64,000 nucleotides of DNA, taken from contig NZ_JABBGM010000004.1 in the NCBI RefSeq assembly GCF_012927405.1, positions 124,001-188,000 of the forward strand, written 5' to 3'. A program made the position numbers and the translations under genes. Under the pieces are notes generated by a model that was not told the DNA's origin, did not search any database, and saw only the letters and a list, made by a program, of their open reading frames with translations. Below, piece after piece: positions 48,791 to 59,246 of this stretch; within the stretch, counting starts at the first letter, position 1, and every line of letters starts with the position of its first letter. The stretch is from Novosphingobium olei. GTDB lineage: Bacteria; Pseudomonadota; Alphaproteobacteria; Sphingomonadales; Sphingomonadaceae.

Positions 48791-49933
48791 ATGAGCGAAA
48801 CGCTCGACCTGCGGCCCACCGAGGGCCAGATCGCGCTGGCCCGGCGCATCGCCGCCGGCGTCGGCGAATCTGCGGGCGTCGTCACCCACGTGCCCGCCGC
48901 CGCCTATGTCGATCCGCAGCACTTCGCGCGGGAGAAGGCCGGCCTGTTCGACCGCCTGCCGCAAGTGCTGATCCCCTCGGCCCTGCTGCCCGATCGCCAC
49001 ATGGCTCTGCCGCATGATGCCACCGGCCGTCCGCTGCTGGTCACGCGCGATGGTGAAGGCCGCGCACACGTGTTCCTTAACGTCTGTCGCCATCGCGGCA
49101 CGCGCCTGGTCGAAGGCAGCGATATCCAGTGCAGCGCGCGCATGGTCTGCCCCTACCACGCCTGGACCTACGCCACCGACGGCCGCCTGCTCGCCCTGCC
49201 CCGCCCCGAAACCTTCCCCGGTTTCGACAAGGCCGCGCACGGGCTGGTCGAACTGCCCAGCCTCGAAGCAGGCGGCCTCATCTGGTTTGCGCCGGTCGAG
49301 GCCGACTTCGCCGACGCCGCCGCGATCAGCGCGGACTTCGGCGCGGTCGACCTTGGCGGCCACCACCTCTTCGCGCGCCGCACGCACGATGTGGCGGCGA
49401 ACTGGAAGCTCATCATGGATGCCTTCCTCGAAAGCTACCATGTCCTGAGGCTCCATTCCGGATCGATTGCGCCCTTCTTCAAGGATGGCGTCACCGCCGG
49501 GGACCGCATCGGTCCGCACCAGCGCTCGCTCGTCGGCCGCGCGGCGGAGATGGAGGGGCTCGACCTCGCCGACTGGTCCACGCTGCGCCGCCTGGGCACG
49601 TTCGCTTACCAGCTGTTTCCGGCGACGGTCGTCGTCGTGAGCCCGGACTACGTGAACCTGATGACGATCATGCCGCGCGGCGTCGACCGCACGCTGGTCG
49701 AAGACTTCATGCTGATCCCCGAAGCGCCCGCAACCGACAAAGCGCGCGACCACTGGCAGCGCAGCTGGGAGCTACTGGACGGCCGCGTGTTCGGCGCAGA
49801 GGACTTCCGCGCCGCCGAACTCGGCCAGCAGGGCCTGTCCTCGGGCGCGATCACGGAGCTGACACTGGGCACGCTCGAAACCGGAATCCGCCGCTTTCAC
49901 GAGATCTGCGCCGAGATGATGGGCGACGGCTGA
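48791..49933 (+). CDS. Rieske aromatic-ring-hydroxylating oxygenase, alpha subunit
   Basis: This 380-residue Rieske non-haem iron oxygenase has the [2Fe-2S] ligands in CRHRG and CPYHAW (about 98-121). The mononuclear iron site is seen in ESYHVLRLH with two histidines. Such enzymes hydroxylate aromatic rings or demethylate quaternary amines, and need a reductase. No reductase, ferredoxin or beta-subunit gene is adjacent, so its substrate and partner are unknown. GGAGAGGACG precedes the ATG. Confidence 0.87.
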   Translation: MSETLDLRPTEGQIALARRIAAGVGESAGVVTHVPAAAYVDPQHFAREKAGLFDRLPQVLIPSALLPDRHMALPHDATGRPLLVTRDGEGRAHVFLNVCRHRGTRLVEGSDIQCSARMVCPYHAWTYATDGRLLALPRPETFPGFDKAAHGLVELPSLEAGGLIWFAPVEADFADAAAISADFGAVDLGGHHLFARRTHDVAANWKLIMDAFLESYHVLRLHSGSIAPFFKDGVTAGDRIGPHQRSLVGRAAEMEGLDLADWSTLRRLGTFAYQLFPATVVVVSPDYVNLMTIMPRGVDRTLVEDFMLIPEAPATDKARDHWQRSWELLDGRVFGAEDFRAAELGQQGLSSGAITELTLGTLETGIRRFHEICAEMMGDG

Positions 49934-49951
49934 CCCGCCGCCCGATAAGGA

Positions 49952-51583
49952 TCAGACCAGACGCGCCTGCTTCACCGCTGCTTCGATGAAGCCACGGAAC
50001 AGCGGGTGGACGTCGAACGGGCGGCTCTTCAGCTCCGGGTGGAACTGCACGCCGATGAACCACGGATGGTCGGGCCGCTCGACGATTTCGGGCAGCAGGC
50101 CATCGGGCGACATGCCGGAAAAGACGAGTCCGCCCTTTTCCAGCGCCTCGCGATAGGCGACGTTGACTTCGTAGCGGTGGCGGTGGCGCTCGCTGATCTC
50201 GCTCGCGCCATAGACCTGCGCCACATGGCTGTTGCCCGCCAGCGCCGCGGGATAGGCGCCGAGCCGCATCGTGCCGCCAAGATCGCCGCCGGCCTGGCGC
50301 GTCTCGAGGCCTTCGGCCGTCATCCACTCGGTGATGATGCCCACCACCGGCTCCTCGGTCGGGCCGAACTCGGTCGAGCTTGCCGCCTTGATCCCGGCGG
50401 TGTTCCGCGCGCCTTCGATGCAGGCCATCTGCATGCCGAGGCAGATGCCGAAGAACGGCACCCCGCGTTCGCGGGCAAAGCGCACGCTGGCGATCTTGCC
50501 TTCCGATCCGCGCTCGCCGAAGCCTCCGGGCACCAGGATGCCGTGCATCGGTTCGAGGTGGGCGGCGATCTCGGCGTCGTCCTTCTCGAACAGTTCGGCG
50601 TCGATCCAGCGCACGTTGACCTTCACGCGGTTGGCCATGCCGCCGTGGACCAGCGCTTCGTTCAGCGACTTGTACGCATCCTGCAGGCCGACATACTTGC
50701 CGACCACGCCGATGGTCACTTCGCCTTCGGGATTCTGGTGGCGGTCGACGATGTCGTGCCAGCGGGCAAGATCGGGGTTCGGCGCGGTAAGGCCGAAGTG
50801 GCGCAGCACTTCGTTGTCGAGCCCTTCGGCGTGGTACTGCAGCGGCACGGCATAGATGCTCTTGGCATCGAGCGCCGGGATGACGGCGGACTTCCGCACG
50901 TTGCAGAACTGCGCGATCTTGGCGCGCTCGCTTTCGGGCAGCGGCTTCTCGCAGCGGCACAACAGGATATCGGGCTGGATGCCAAGGCCGGTCAGTTCGC
51001 GCACGCTGTGCTGCGTCGGCTTGGTCTTCAGCTCGCCGGCCGCCGCGATGTAGGGCACCAGCGTCACGTGGACGAAGCAGGTCTGGTCGCGATCAAGCTC
51101 GTTGTGGAGCTGGCGCAGCGCCTCGATGAACGGCAGGCCCTCGATATCGCCCACGGTGCCGCCGATCTCGCACAGCACGAAGTCGAGGTCGTCGGTCTCG
51201 TCCTGCGCGAAGTCCTTGATCGCGTCGGTCACGTGCGGGATCACCTGCACCGTCGCGCCCAGGTAATCGCCCCGGCGCTCCTTGGCGATGATGTCGCGAT
51301 AGATGCGGCCGCTCGTGATGTTGTCCGCCTGCCGCGCCGAAACGCCAGTGAAGCGTTCGTAGTGGCCAAGATCGAGGTCGGTTTCCGCGCCGTCGTCGGT
51401 CACGAACACCTCGCCGTGCTGATACGGGCTCATCGTGCCCGGATCGACGTTGAGATAGGGGTCGAACTTGCGGATGCGCACGCGATAGCCGCGCGCCTGC
51501 AGCAGCGCCGCGAGGCTCGCTGCCATGAGTCCCTTGCCGAGCGAGGAAACCACGCCGCCGGTGATAAATATGTACCGCGCCAT
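49952..51583 (-). CDS. pyrG: CTP synthase
   Basis: PyrG aminates UTP to CTP with glutamine or ammonia. The 543-residue protein opens with the amidoligase motif [13 protein letters not shown] and [21 protein letters not shown]. Its C-terminal glutamine amidotransferase domain has the catalytic cysteine in [11 protein letters not shown]. It converges with the Rieske oxygenase gene, 18 bp away, and is probably co-transcribed downstream of secG. Confidence 0.97.
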   Translation of the reverse strand: MARYIFITGGVVSSLGKGLMAASLAALLQARGYRVRIRKFDPYLNVDPGTMSPYQHGEVFVTDDGAETDLDLGHYERFTGVSARQADNITSGRIYRDIIAKERRGDYLGATVQVIPHVTDAIKDFAQDETDDLDFVLCEIGGTVGDIEGLPFIEALRQLHNELDRDQTCFVHVTLVPYIAAAGELKTKPTQHSVRELTGLGIQPDILLCRCEKPLPESERAKIAQFCNVRKSAVIPALDAKSIYAVPLQYHAEGLDNEVLRHFGLTAPNPDLARWHDIVDRHQNPEGEVTIGVVGKYVGLQDAYKSLNEALVHGGMANRVKVNVRWIDAELFEKDDAEIAAHLEPMHGILVPGGFGERGSEGKIASVRFARERGVPFFGICLGMQMACIEGARNTAGIKAASSTEFGPTEEPVVGIITEWMTAEGLETRQAGGDLGGTMRLGAYPAALAGNSHVAQVYGASEISERHRHRYEVNVAYREALEKGGLVFSGMSPDGLLPEIVERPDHPWFIGVQFHPELKSRPFDVHPLFRGFIEAAVKQARLV

Positions 51584-51754
51584 GGGAGTTGGGCCTTAGC
51601 GTCAGAAGTTGCACACGCGCAAGCGGTTGCCGCTGAAATGATCGCGGCAATCCACAAGCGTAAGATCGAAAACGGCACAAGCCCGGCCACCCGCCCCATC
51701 GGGCGAGCAGTCGGACGTGGCTGCTTGAGTTGAACCCCGGCTAGTGCCGGAGCA

Positions 51755-52156
51755 TTACGGCTTCGCGGCGGGCGCGAGCGGATCGGTAACCGGAGCCTGG
51801 CCCGGAGCCTGGCTGGCGCCGGCGGCGGGCGCCTGCGACTGGGCCGGCGCCGGCGAAGCGGCCAGCGGATCGGCCGGCGCTGCGGGAACGGTGCGATCGA
51901 GCGAGGTGTCGATCTTGCGGCCACCGCTCTGGCTCACCGCCAGCGCGGCGAGGACGATCGACAGGACGACGAACAGCGTCGCCAGGATCGAGGTCAGGCG
52001 GGTGATGAAGTCCGCCGCGCCGCGCGCCGACATGAAGCCCGAAGGGCTGCCGCCAACGCCGAGGCCACCGCCTTCGGACTTCTGGATCAGGATCACGCCG
52101 ACAAGCGAAGCTGCGACCAGCGCCTGCACGACGGTAAGGAAAATGAAGAGCGACAT
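51755..52156 (-). CDS. secG: Preprotein translocase subunit SecG
   Basis: SecG is a small membrane partner of SecYE in protein export. The 133-residue product has two membrane helices (about 1-23 and 54-75) around the conserved loop KSEGGGLG. A long Pro/Ala-rich C-terminal tail extends it beyond the usual 75-110 residues. The tpiA-secG-pyrG order on the minus strand is common in alphaproteobacteria. Confidence 0.92.
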   Translation of the reverse strand: MSLFIFLTVVQALVAASLVGVILIQKSEGGGLGVGGSPSGFMSARGAADFITRLTSILATLFVVLSIVLAALAVSQSGGRKIDTSLDRTVPAAPADPLAASPAPAQSQAPAAGASQAPGQAPVTDPLAPAAKP

Positions 52157-52245
52157 TCAAGTCTCGCTGAAAGCTGTTGCGGCGCATCTAGGCGCAAGGG
52201 GCCACGAGCGCAACCCGCGCCGCGCCCCTTCTGGTGGCCTTGGGC

Positions 52246-53016
52246 TTATCCTTCGCCCGCGCCGGCCGCCGCCACGATCGGCAGGAAGGCATCGGCCGTC
52301 AGGCTCGCCCCGCCGACCAGCGCCCCGCCGACGCCCTCGGCCGCCAGCAGGTCGGCCGCGTTGCCGGCGTTGACCGAACCGCCATAGAGGATGCGCACCT
52401 TCTCGCCCGCCTCGCCATAAGCGGCGACGAGCCGCGCGCGCACGGCCGCATGCATCGCCACGACGTCCTCGACCGCCGCGACGCGGCCGGTGCCGATCGC
52501 CCAGACGGGCTCGTAAGCCACGGCAACCTTGCCCGTCGCCACGGCTTCGGCGGCGGCATCGCCCAGCGGGATCGAGCCATCGACCTGGCCCGAGACGACC
52601 GCCTCGGCCTTGCCCCCGTCGCGCTCTTCCAGCGTCTCGCCCACGCAGACGATCACGCCCAGCCCGGCGGCCAGCGCCGCTTCGGCCTTGGCACGGATCA
52701 GCGCGTCGCCTTCGCCATGGTCCTTGCGGCGCTCGCTGTGGCCCAGGATGACGAAGTCGGCGCCGATATCGGCCAGCATCGCGGCCGAAACGTCGCCCGT
52801 GTGCGCGCCCTTGACTGCGACGTGGCAATCCTGCCCGCCCACGCCGATCTCGCTGACTTCGGCGCGCAGGGCGCCGATCAGCGTGAACGGCGGTGCAAGC
52901 GCGATGTCGACGTCGGGATAGCGGGCAGCGCCGCGCGCAATGGCGCGTGCTTCGGCGAGCATGGCGCGCGTCCCGTTCATCTTCCAGTTGCCTACAATAT
53001 AGGGTCGGTGCGGCAT
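52246..53016 (-). CDS. tpiA: Triose-phosphate isomerase
   Basis: TpiA interconverts dihydroxyacetone phosphate and glyceraldehyde 3-phosphate in glycolysis. The 256-residue TIM-barrel protein has GNWKMNG with the catalytic Lys, ILGHSERR with the His, and AYEPVWAIGTGR with the catalytic Glu. It is divergent from ppiD with a 248-bp gap that contains the solo repeat end. Confidence 0.97.
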   Translation of the reverse strand: MPHRPYIVGNWKMNGTRAMLAEARAIARGAARYPDVDIALAPPFTLIGALRAEVSEIGVGGQDCHVAVKGAHTGDVSAAMLADIGADFVILGHSERRKDHGEGDALIRAKAEAALAAGLGVIVCVGETLEERDGGKAEAVVSGQVDGSIPLGDAAAEAVATGKVAVAYEPVWAIGTGRVAAVEDVVAMHAAVRARLVAAYGEAGEKVRILYGGSVNAGNAADLLAAEGVGGALVGGASLTADAFLPIVAAAGAGEG

Positions 53017-53187
53017 TGGCTTCGACTGCCCCCTCGAAATGGTGATTCCCGTGAACCTGCGGCGCGGCTAACAAAATGAAGATACGAATGCAAAACGCTT
53101 GGCCGCTTTTTGCACGCCCTTTGCCCGGCCGATGCCGTGGCACACCTGCGGGAAAGCGGCCTGCCGTGCGCCATCGGGACGCCAGAT

Positions 53188-53217
53188 GTGGCGTTGCGGA
53201 ATTTATCCACGCCGCCT
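53188..53217. repeat. Solo right end of the 267-bp repeat
   Basis: A 30-bp segment matches the right terminal repeat of copies 1 and 2 (one to two differences). No left terminal repeat is seen upstream in the tpiA-ppiD gap. It ends 47 nt before ppiD, in the same orientation relative to the downstream gene as the other two. A promoter-like TTGCGG (53194-53199)-N17-TAAGGC (53217-53222) is visible. Confidence 0.65.
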
Positions 53218-53264
53218 AAGGCAGCGCCCTTGGTATCCATTCCCCGTCTGGACGATCGCCTGCG

Positions 53265-55196
53265 ATGCTCGGTTTCCTGCGTTCCCTTATTCACTCCCGC
53301 ATCGGCGCGCTGGTTGCGCTGGTCTTTCTCGGCCTGATCGCGCTGGCCTTTGCGGGGGCCGACGTCACCGGCTCGCGCTTTGGCGGCATTGCCGGGGGTG
53401 ACCGCGTCGCCTCGGTTGGCGGCAGCCGCATCGGCACGGCCGAGCTTGGCAAGGCGGTAACCAACGCGCTCGAAGGCGAACGGCAAAAGACCCCGACGCT
53501 GATGATGAAGGACTTCGTCGCCAGCGGCGCCATCGACCAGGTGCTCAACGGCCTGATCGATCGCGCGGCCATGATGGAATGGGGCGCCAAGCATGGCTTT
53601 GCCGTGTCGGATCGCCTGGTCGACAGCGAAATCGTCAAGATTCCCGCCTTCCAGGGCCCGGACGGCAAGTTCAGCGAAAGCGCCTACCGCCAGCTGCTAG
53701 CCCAGCGCAACCTGACCGACGCGCTCGTGCGCAGCGACATCGGCCAGGGCCTGATGGCGCGCCAGCTGCTCGTTCCCGGCAGCTTCGGCGCGCAGTTCCC
53801 CAAGGGCGTCGCGCTGCGCTATGCCGCGCTGCTCAAGGAAAAGCGCGAAGGCGTGCTCGCCTTCGTCCCCGCCACCGCCTTCGCCCCCAAGCAGGGGCCG
53901 GATGATGCCGCGCTCGCCGCCTTCTACAAGGCGCATTCGCAGCGCTACATGCTGCCCGAACGCCGCACGATCCGCTATGCCGTGCTCGATGAAAAGGCGG
54001 TCCAGAACGCGCCTGCGCCGACCGACGCCGAAATCGCCCAGCGCTACAAGCTGAACGCCGCGACCTATGCCCCCAGCCAGACGCGCGATTTCAGCCAGGT
54101 GATCGTCGCCGACGAAGCCACCGCCAAGGCGCTCGCCGCCGAGGTTGCCGCGGGCAAGCCGATCGACGCCGCCGCCAGGGCCAAGGGCCTGTCCGCCGCC
54201 AAGCTGCCCGGCCTCACCCGTGATGCCCTGACCTCGCAGGCATCCAAGGCCGTCGCCGACGCCGCCTTCGCCACGGCGCAGGGCAAGGTCGCTGCTCCGG
54301 CGAAGAGCCCGATCGGATGGCACGTCGTCCGCGTCGATGCCGTCCACGACAATCCCGGCAAGACGCTCGAACAGGCCCGCGGCGAAATCGTCGCCGCGCT
54401 CGCCGTCGAAAAGCGCCGCGCCGCGCTGACCGACCTTGCCGCCAAGATCGAGGAGCAGTTCGAGAACGGCACCGGCCTTGCCGACGCCTCCAAGTCGCTC
54501 GGCCTTGCGCCCGTCGCTTCCGATCCGCTCCAGGCCGATGGCACCGTGTTCGGCAAGCCCGGCGTGAAGCCTGCGCCCGAAGTCGCCGCGCTGGTCCAGG
54601 CCGCGTTCGCGATGGAACGCGAAGGCCAGCCGCAGATCAGCCAGGGCGCCGATGGCAAGCTGGTCATGTTCGATGTGGCCCGCATCGATGCCGCCGCCCC
54701 CGCCCCGCTCGCGCAAATCCGCGATCGCGTCGCGCGCGATTGGCAGGTCGATGCCGGCAGCGCCAAGGCCCAGGCCGCGCGCGACACCATCCTTGCCGCG
54801 CTGCGCAAGGGCACGCCGCTCGCCGATGCGATGAAGGCAACCGGTGCCACCCTGCCCGCGCCCAGCCCCGTGACGATGAGCCGCGAACAGCTCAACGCGA
54901 TGCAGCCGCGCATTCCCGAAGCGCTCGCGCTGATGTTCTCGATGGCGCAGGGCACGGCCAAGTCGATCGCCGCGCCCGATGGCTCGGGCTGGATCGTCGT
55001 CTCGCTGGGCAAGGTCATTCCCGGCGTGGTCGCCGCGAACGATCCGATCGTTCCTGCCGCCGCGCAGGAACTGTCGCAGGCGCTCGGCCCCGAATACGGC
55101 GCTTCGCTGCGCCGCGCGATCAGCAACGATGTCGGCGTGAAGCGCAACGAAGCCGGCATCCGCGCCGTGCGCACGCAGCTCCTCGGCGGGCAGTAA
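53265..55196 (+). CDS. ppiD: PpiD-type peptidyl-prolyl isomerase/chaperone
   Basis: This 643-residue protein is anchored by one N-terminal membrane helix (about 12-31) facing the periplasm. A SurA_N-like region follows, then a parvulin-type PPIC domain near 220-345. PpiD assists folding of newly exported proteins at the Sec translocon. It is the first gene of the trpE-G-D-C group, with trpE only 4 bp downstream; ppiD-trp linkage is seen in other alphaproteobacteria. Confidence 0.9.
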   Translation: MLGFLRSLIHSRIGALVALVFLGLIALAFAGADVTGSRFGGIAGGDRVASVGGSRIGTAELGKAVTNALEGERQKTPTLMMKDFVASGAIDQVLNGLIDRAAMMEWGAKHGFAVSDRLVDSEIVKIPAFQGPDGKFSESAYRQLLAQRNLTDALVRSDIGQGLMARQLLVPGSFGAQFPKGVALRYAALLKEKREGVLAFVPATAFAPKQGPDDAALAAFYKAHSQRYMLPERRTIRYAVLDEKAVQNAPAPTDAEIAQRYKLNAATYAPSQTRDFSQVIVADEATAKALAAEVAAGKPIDAAARAKGLSAAKLPGLTRDALTSQASKAVADAAFATAQGKVAAPAKSPIGWHVVRVDAVHDNPGKTLEQARGEIVAALAVEKRRAALTDLAAKIEEQFENGTGLADASKSLGLAPVASDPLQADGTVFGKPGVKPAPEVAALVQAAFAMEREGQPQISQGADGKLVMFDVARIDAAAPAPLAQIRDRVARDWQVDAGSAKAQAARDTILAALRKGTPLADAMKATGATLPAPSPVTMSREQLNAMQPRIPEALALMFSMAQGTAKSIAAPDGSGWIVVSLGKVIPGVVAANDPIVPAAAQELSQALGPEYGASLRRAISNDVGVKRNEAGIRAVRTQLLGGQ

Positions 55197-55200
55197 GTCC

Positions 55201-56754
55201 GTGACGGCCGCCAACGCCACGCTCGACCGGACGCCCGCCCAAACCGGGCGTCCGGAGAACTGGGACGCTGCTGCCGCCGCGCTGCAGACTGGCAAGCCGG
55301 CGCTGATCTGGCGCCGCCTGATCGCCGATACCGAAACCCCGGTCGGTGCCGCGCTCAAGCTGATGCAGTCGGGTCGTGGCGATTTCCTGCTCGAATCCGT
55401 GCAGGGCGGCGAAGTGCGCGGGCGCTACAGCCTGCTCGGGCTCGATCCCGACCTCGTCTTCCGCGCCACCGGCCACGCCTGCGAAGTGAACCGCATCTGG
55501 CGGCACGATCGCGCCGCCTTCGCCCCGCTTGCCGGCGATGCCCTGGTCGAACTACGCGCGCTGGTCGATTCCTGCCGCATCGACGTGCCGCAGGGCCTGC
55601 CCCCGGTGCTGGCGCTGTTCGTCGGCTACTTCGGCTACGAAACCATCGGCCTTGTCGAAAAGCTGCCCCGCGCGCCCGACAGCGATCTGGTGCTGCCCGA
55701 CATGCTGTTCGTGCGGCCCACCGTGGTGCTGGTGTTCGACCGCCTGACCGACGAACTCCACGCCGTCGCGCCGGTCTGGGCTGGCGCGGGCGATCCGTCG
55801 CATCTGCTCGAAGCCGCCGCCGACCGCATCGACGAAGCGCTGCGCCGCCTGTCCGAAGCAGCGCCAGCCGAACCGCGCCTCGACCAGCCGCTTGACATCG
55901 AGCGCACCCCGGTCATGGCGCCCGAACAGTATGCGGGCATGGTCGGCCGGGCCAAGGACTACATCGAAGCGGGCGACATCTTCCAGGTCGTGCTGGCACA
56001 GCGCTTCACCGCGCCCTTCCCGCTCCCGGCCTCGGCGCTCTACCGCTCGCTCCGCCGCGTGAACCCGTCGCCGTTCCTCTACTTCCTCGATCTGCCCGGC
56101 TTCGCGCTGATCGGCTCGAGCCCGGAAATCCTCGTCCGCATCCGCAACGGCGAAGTCACCATCCGCCCGATCGCCGGGACGCGACCGCGCGGCGGCACGC
56201 CGGAGGAAGACCAGGCCAACGAAGTCAGCCTGCTGGCCGATCCCAAGGAACGCGCAGAGCACCTGATGCTGCTCGATCTCGGCCGCAACGACGTCGGCCG
56301 CGTCGCGCAGGCGGGCACGGTCAAGGTCACCGAAAGCTACACCATCGAACGCTACAGCCACGTGATGCACATCGTGTCGAACGTGGTGGGCAAGCTCGAC
56401 ACCACCCGCGCCGACAGCGTCGATGCGCTGTTCGCAGGTTTTCCCGCAGGCACCGTCAGCGGCGCGCCCAAGGTGCGCGCCTGCGAAGTGATCGCCGAGC
56501 TGGAGCCCGAAACACGCGGCGCCTATGCCGGCGGCGTCGGCTACTTCGCCCCCGATGGCTCGGTCGACAGCTGCATCATCCTGCGCACCGGCGTGCTCAA
56601 GGATGGCGTGCTCCACGTCCAGGCCGGCGCCGGCATCGTCGCCGACAGCAACCCCGAATACGAACAGCGCGAATGCGAAGCCAAGTCCGGCGCGCTCTTC
56701 GCCGCCGCCCGCGAAGCCATCCGCGTCGCCAGCGAACCCCGGTTCGGACAGTAA
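55201..56754 (+). CDS. trpE: Anthranilate synthase component I
   Basis: TrpE makes anthranilate from chorismate with ammonia from TrpG. The 517-residue protein has the chorismate-binding core IAGTRPRGGTPEEDQ, LLDLGRNDVGRV, FPAGTVSGAPKVRA and YAGGVGYF. The start is GTG 55201, 4 bp after ppiD, so no leader attenuator can lie immediately before it. trpG follows after 12 bp. Confidence 0.96.
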   Translation: MTAANATLDRTPAQTGRPENWDAAAAALQTGKPALIWRRLIADTETPVGAALKLMQSGRGDFLLESVQGGEVRGRYSLLGLDPDLVFRATGHACEVNRIWRHDRAAFAPLAGDALVELRALVDSCRIDVPQGLPPVLALFVGYFGYETIGLVEKLPRAPDSDLVLPDMLFVRPTVVLVFDRLTDELHAVAPVWAGAGDPSHLLEAAADRIDEALRRLSEAAPAEPRLDQPLDIERTPVMAPEQYAGMVGRAKDYIEAGDIFQVVLAQRFTAPFPLPASALYRSLRRVNPSPFLYFLDLPGFALIGSSPEILVRIRNGEVTIRPIAGTRPRGGTPEEDQANEVSLLADPKERAEHLMLLDLGRNDVGRVAQAGTVKVTESYTIERYSHVMHIVSNVVGKLDTTRADSVDALFAGFPAGTVSGAPKVRACEVIAELEPETRGAYAGGVGYFAPDGSVDSCIILRTGVLKDGVLHVQAGAGIVADSNPEYEQRECEAKSGALFAAAREAIRVASEPRFGQ

Positions 56755-56766
56755 GGCCGAAGCTCC

Positions 56767-57354
56767 ATGATCCTCGTCATCGACAACTACGACAGCTTCA
56801 CCTGGAACCTGGTCCATTACCTGATGGAGCTGGGCGCCAAGGTCGAAGTCGTGCGCAACGACGCGATGAGCGCGGCTGAAGCCATTGCCACCGGCGCCGA
56901 TGGCTTCCTGCTCTCGCCCGGCCCCTGCACGCCCAACGAAGCGGGCATCAGCCTCGATCTCGTCGCCGCCTGTGCGCAGGCCGAAAAGCCGCTGCTCGGC
57001 GTGTGCCTTGGCCACCAGTCGATCGGCCAGCACTTCGGCGGCAAGGTCGTGCGCGGCGGGCTGATGCACGGCAAGACCAGCCAGGTGACGCACGACGGTA
57101 CCGGCCTGTTCGAAGGCCTGCCCTCGCCGTTCACCGCCACGCGCTATCACTCGCTGATCGTCGAGGACGTGCCCGACGCGCTGATCGTCAATGCGCGGTC
57201 GGACGATGGCCACGTGATGGGCTTCCGCCACGTGTCGCTGCCGATCCATTCGGTGCAGTTCCACCCCGAAAGCATCGCCACCGAGCACGGCCATGCGATG
57301 ATCGCCAACTTCCTGCGCGTCTGCGGACTGGTCCCGCTCGCCCGCGCCGCCTGA
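56767..57354 (+). CDS. trpG: Anthranilate synthase component II (glutamine amidotransferase)
   Basis: TrpG supplies ammonia from glutamine to TrpE. The 195-residue class I amidotransferase has the catalytic triad: Cys in [12 protein letters not shown] and His and Glu in [25 protein letters not shown] opens the protein. It may also serve PabB. trpD follows after 8 bp. Confidence 0.96.
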   Translation: MILVIDNYDSFTWNLVHYLMELGAKVEVVRNDAMSAAEAIATGADGFLLSPGPCTPNEAGISLDLVAACAQAEKPLLGVCLGHQSIGQHFGGKVVRGGLMHGKTSQVTHDGTGLFEGLPSPFTATRYHSLIVEDVPDALIVNARSDDGHVMGFRHVSLPIHSVQFHPESIATEHGHAMIANFLRVCGLVPLARAA

Positions 57355-57362
57355 TCGGCCCG

Positions 57363-58361
57363 ATGACGCTGCACCTCCCCGACGTTACCGCCACGCCGTT
57401 CGCGGCGGACGAGGCGGAGCACCTGTTCGGCCAGATCCTCGACGGCACGCCCGAGGCTGCCGATATCGCCCGCTTCCTCGTCGCGCTGTCCGATCGCGGC
57501 GAAGTGGCGAGCGAGATTGCGGGCGCTGCACAGGCGATGCGCGCGCGGATGATCCCGGTATCTGGCCCCGCCAATGCGATCGACGTCTGCGGCACCGGTG
57601 GCGATGGCCTGCACACGCTCAACGTCTCGACCGCCGTCGCGCTCGTCGTCGCGGCCTGCGACGTACCCGTCGCCAAGCACGGCAACCGCGCCGCCAGTTC
57701 CAAGGCGGGCGCCGCCGATACGCTCGAAGCCCTTGGGCTGGATCTCAATCGTGCGGGCGAAACGGCCGAGGAAACGCTCAACGATCTGGGGATCGGCTTC
57801 CTCTTCGCCGCGCGCCACCACCCGGCGATGGGGCGGATCATGCCGATCCGCAAGGCAATCGGCCGTCGCACGATCTTCAACCTGATGGGCCCGCTCGCCA
57901 ACCCGGCGGGCGTGTCGCGCCAGCTCGTCGGCATTGCCCGGCCTGCCTACGTGCCGATCTATGCCGAAGCGCTGCGTGCGCTGGGCAGCGCGCACAGCCT
58001 CGTCGTCTCGGGCGATGAAGGCATGGACGAGCTGAGCCTTGCCGGCGGCAACGAAGTGGCCGAACTGAAGGACGGCGTGGTGCTGATGCGCCGCGTCCAC
58101 CCCGCCGATGCCGATCTTCCGGTTCACCCGATCGAAGCGATCCAGGGCGGCGATGCAGCCTACAACGCCGCCGCGCTGCGCCGCCTGCTCCACGGCGAGC
58201 CCGGCCCCTATCGCGATGCCGTATTGTTCAACGCCGCCGCCGCGCTGATCGTCGCGGGCGAAGTGCATTCGTTCCACGAAGGGGTCGAGGAAGCGGCCGA
58301 AGCCATCGACAAGGGCCTCGCCAACGCCCTGCTCAACTGCTGGATCGCCGCGCTGCGCTGA
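57363..58361 (+). CDS. trpD: Anthranilate phosphoribosyltransferase
   Basis: TrpD attaches phosphoribose from PRPP to anthranilate. The 332-residue protein has the PRPP-binding [15 protein letters not shown], the anthranilate-binding [21 protein letters not shown] (shown as family motif only in part here) and a HHPAMG segment. The ATG at 57363 is 8 bp after trpG. trpC follows after 56 bp. Confidence 0.96.
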   Translation: MTLHLPDVTATPFAADEAEHLFGQILDGTPEAADIARFLVALSDRGEVASEIAGAAQAMRARMIPVSGPANAIDVCGTGGDGLHTLNVSTAVALVVAACDVPVAKHGNRAASSKAGAADTLEALGLDLNRAGETAEETLNDLGIGFLFAARHHPAMGRIMPIRKAIGRRTIFNLMGPLANPAGVSRQLVGIARPAYVPIYAEALRALGSAHSLVVSGDEGMDELSLAGGNEVAELKDGVVLMRRVHPADADLPVHPIEAIQGGDAAYNAAALRRLLHGEPGPYRDAVLFNAAAALIVAGEVHSFHEGVEEAAEAIDKGLANALLNCWIAALR

Positions 58362-58417
58362 CCTTCCCCCACGCCCCCTCGACAAACCGCCCCGCCCGCG
58401 GCAAGGCGCTTCGCACG

Positions 58418-59206
58418 ATGACCGACAAGCTCGCCGAAATCTGCGCCACCAAGCGCGACGAAGTGCTCGCCCGCAAGGGGTTCGCCACGCTCGCCGACCT
58501 CGCCGCGCGCGCCAGCGAACAGACCCCGCCGCGCGGGTTCGAGGCCGCCCTGCGCCAGCGCGCCGCGACCGGCTTCGCGCTCATTGCCGAGATCAAGAAG
58601 GCGAGCCCGTCCAAGGGCCTGATCCGCCCCGATTTCCGCCCCGCCGAACATGCGCTCGCCTACCAGGCGGGCGGCGCTGCGTGCCTTTCGGTGCTGACCG
58701 ATGCGCCCTATTTCCAGGGCCACGAAGACTATCTGATGGACGCCCGCGCCGCCTGCGCCCTGCCGGTGATCCGCAAGGACTTCATGGTCGATCCCTGGCA
58801 GTGCGCCGAAGCGCGCGCGATCGGCGCCGACGCCATCCTGATCATCGTCGCCGCGCTCGAAGACGCCCAGATGGCCGAGATCGAGGCCGCCGCGCGCGAA
58901 CAGGGCATGGACGTGCTGGTCGAAGTCCACAACGAAGCCGAAATGGAGCGCGCCGCCCGCCTGCAATCGCGCCTGATCGGGGTCAACAACCGCGACCTGA
59001 AGCGCTTCGTCACCGACCTCGCGAACACCGAGCGCCTTGCCCCGCTGGCTCCCCAAGGCACGCTGCTCGTGGCCGAAAGCGGCATCAACACCCACGAAGA
59101 CCTGCTGCGGCTGGAAAAGTGCGGCGCGCGCACCTTCCTCGTCGGCGAAGCATTGATGCGCCAGCCCGACGTCGAAGCGGCGACCCGCACCCTGCTCGAG
59201 GGCTAA
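58418..59206 (+). CDS. trpC: Indole-3-glycerol phosphate synthase
   Basis: TrpC closes the indole ring from CdRP. The 262-residue TIM barrel has [12 protein letters not shown] with the catalytic Lys, [23 protein letters not shown] and [11 protein letters not shown]. It ends the ppiD-trpE-G-D-C group; a minus-strand nudix gene follows convergently. Confidence 0.96.
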   Translation: MTDKLAEICATKRDEVLARKGFATLADLAARASEQTPPRGFEAALRQRAATGFALIAEIKKASPSKGLIRPDFRPAEHALAYQAGGAACLSVLTDAPYFQGHEDYLMDARAACALPVIRKDFMVDPWQCAEARAIGADAILIIVAALEDAQMAEIEAAAREQGMDVLVEVHNEAEMERAARLQSRLIGVNNRDLKRFVTDLANTERLAPLAPQGTLLVAESGINTHEDLLRLEKCGARTFLVGEALMRQPDVEAATRTLLEG

Positions 59207-59246
59207 GCCCGCAGCCTGCCCTGAGCCTGTCGATGGGCTGCCCTGC

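Noticed and set aside
55150..55201. Attenuator or leader peptide before trpE
   Set aside because: Only 4 bp separate ppiD and trpE, which leaves no room.
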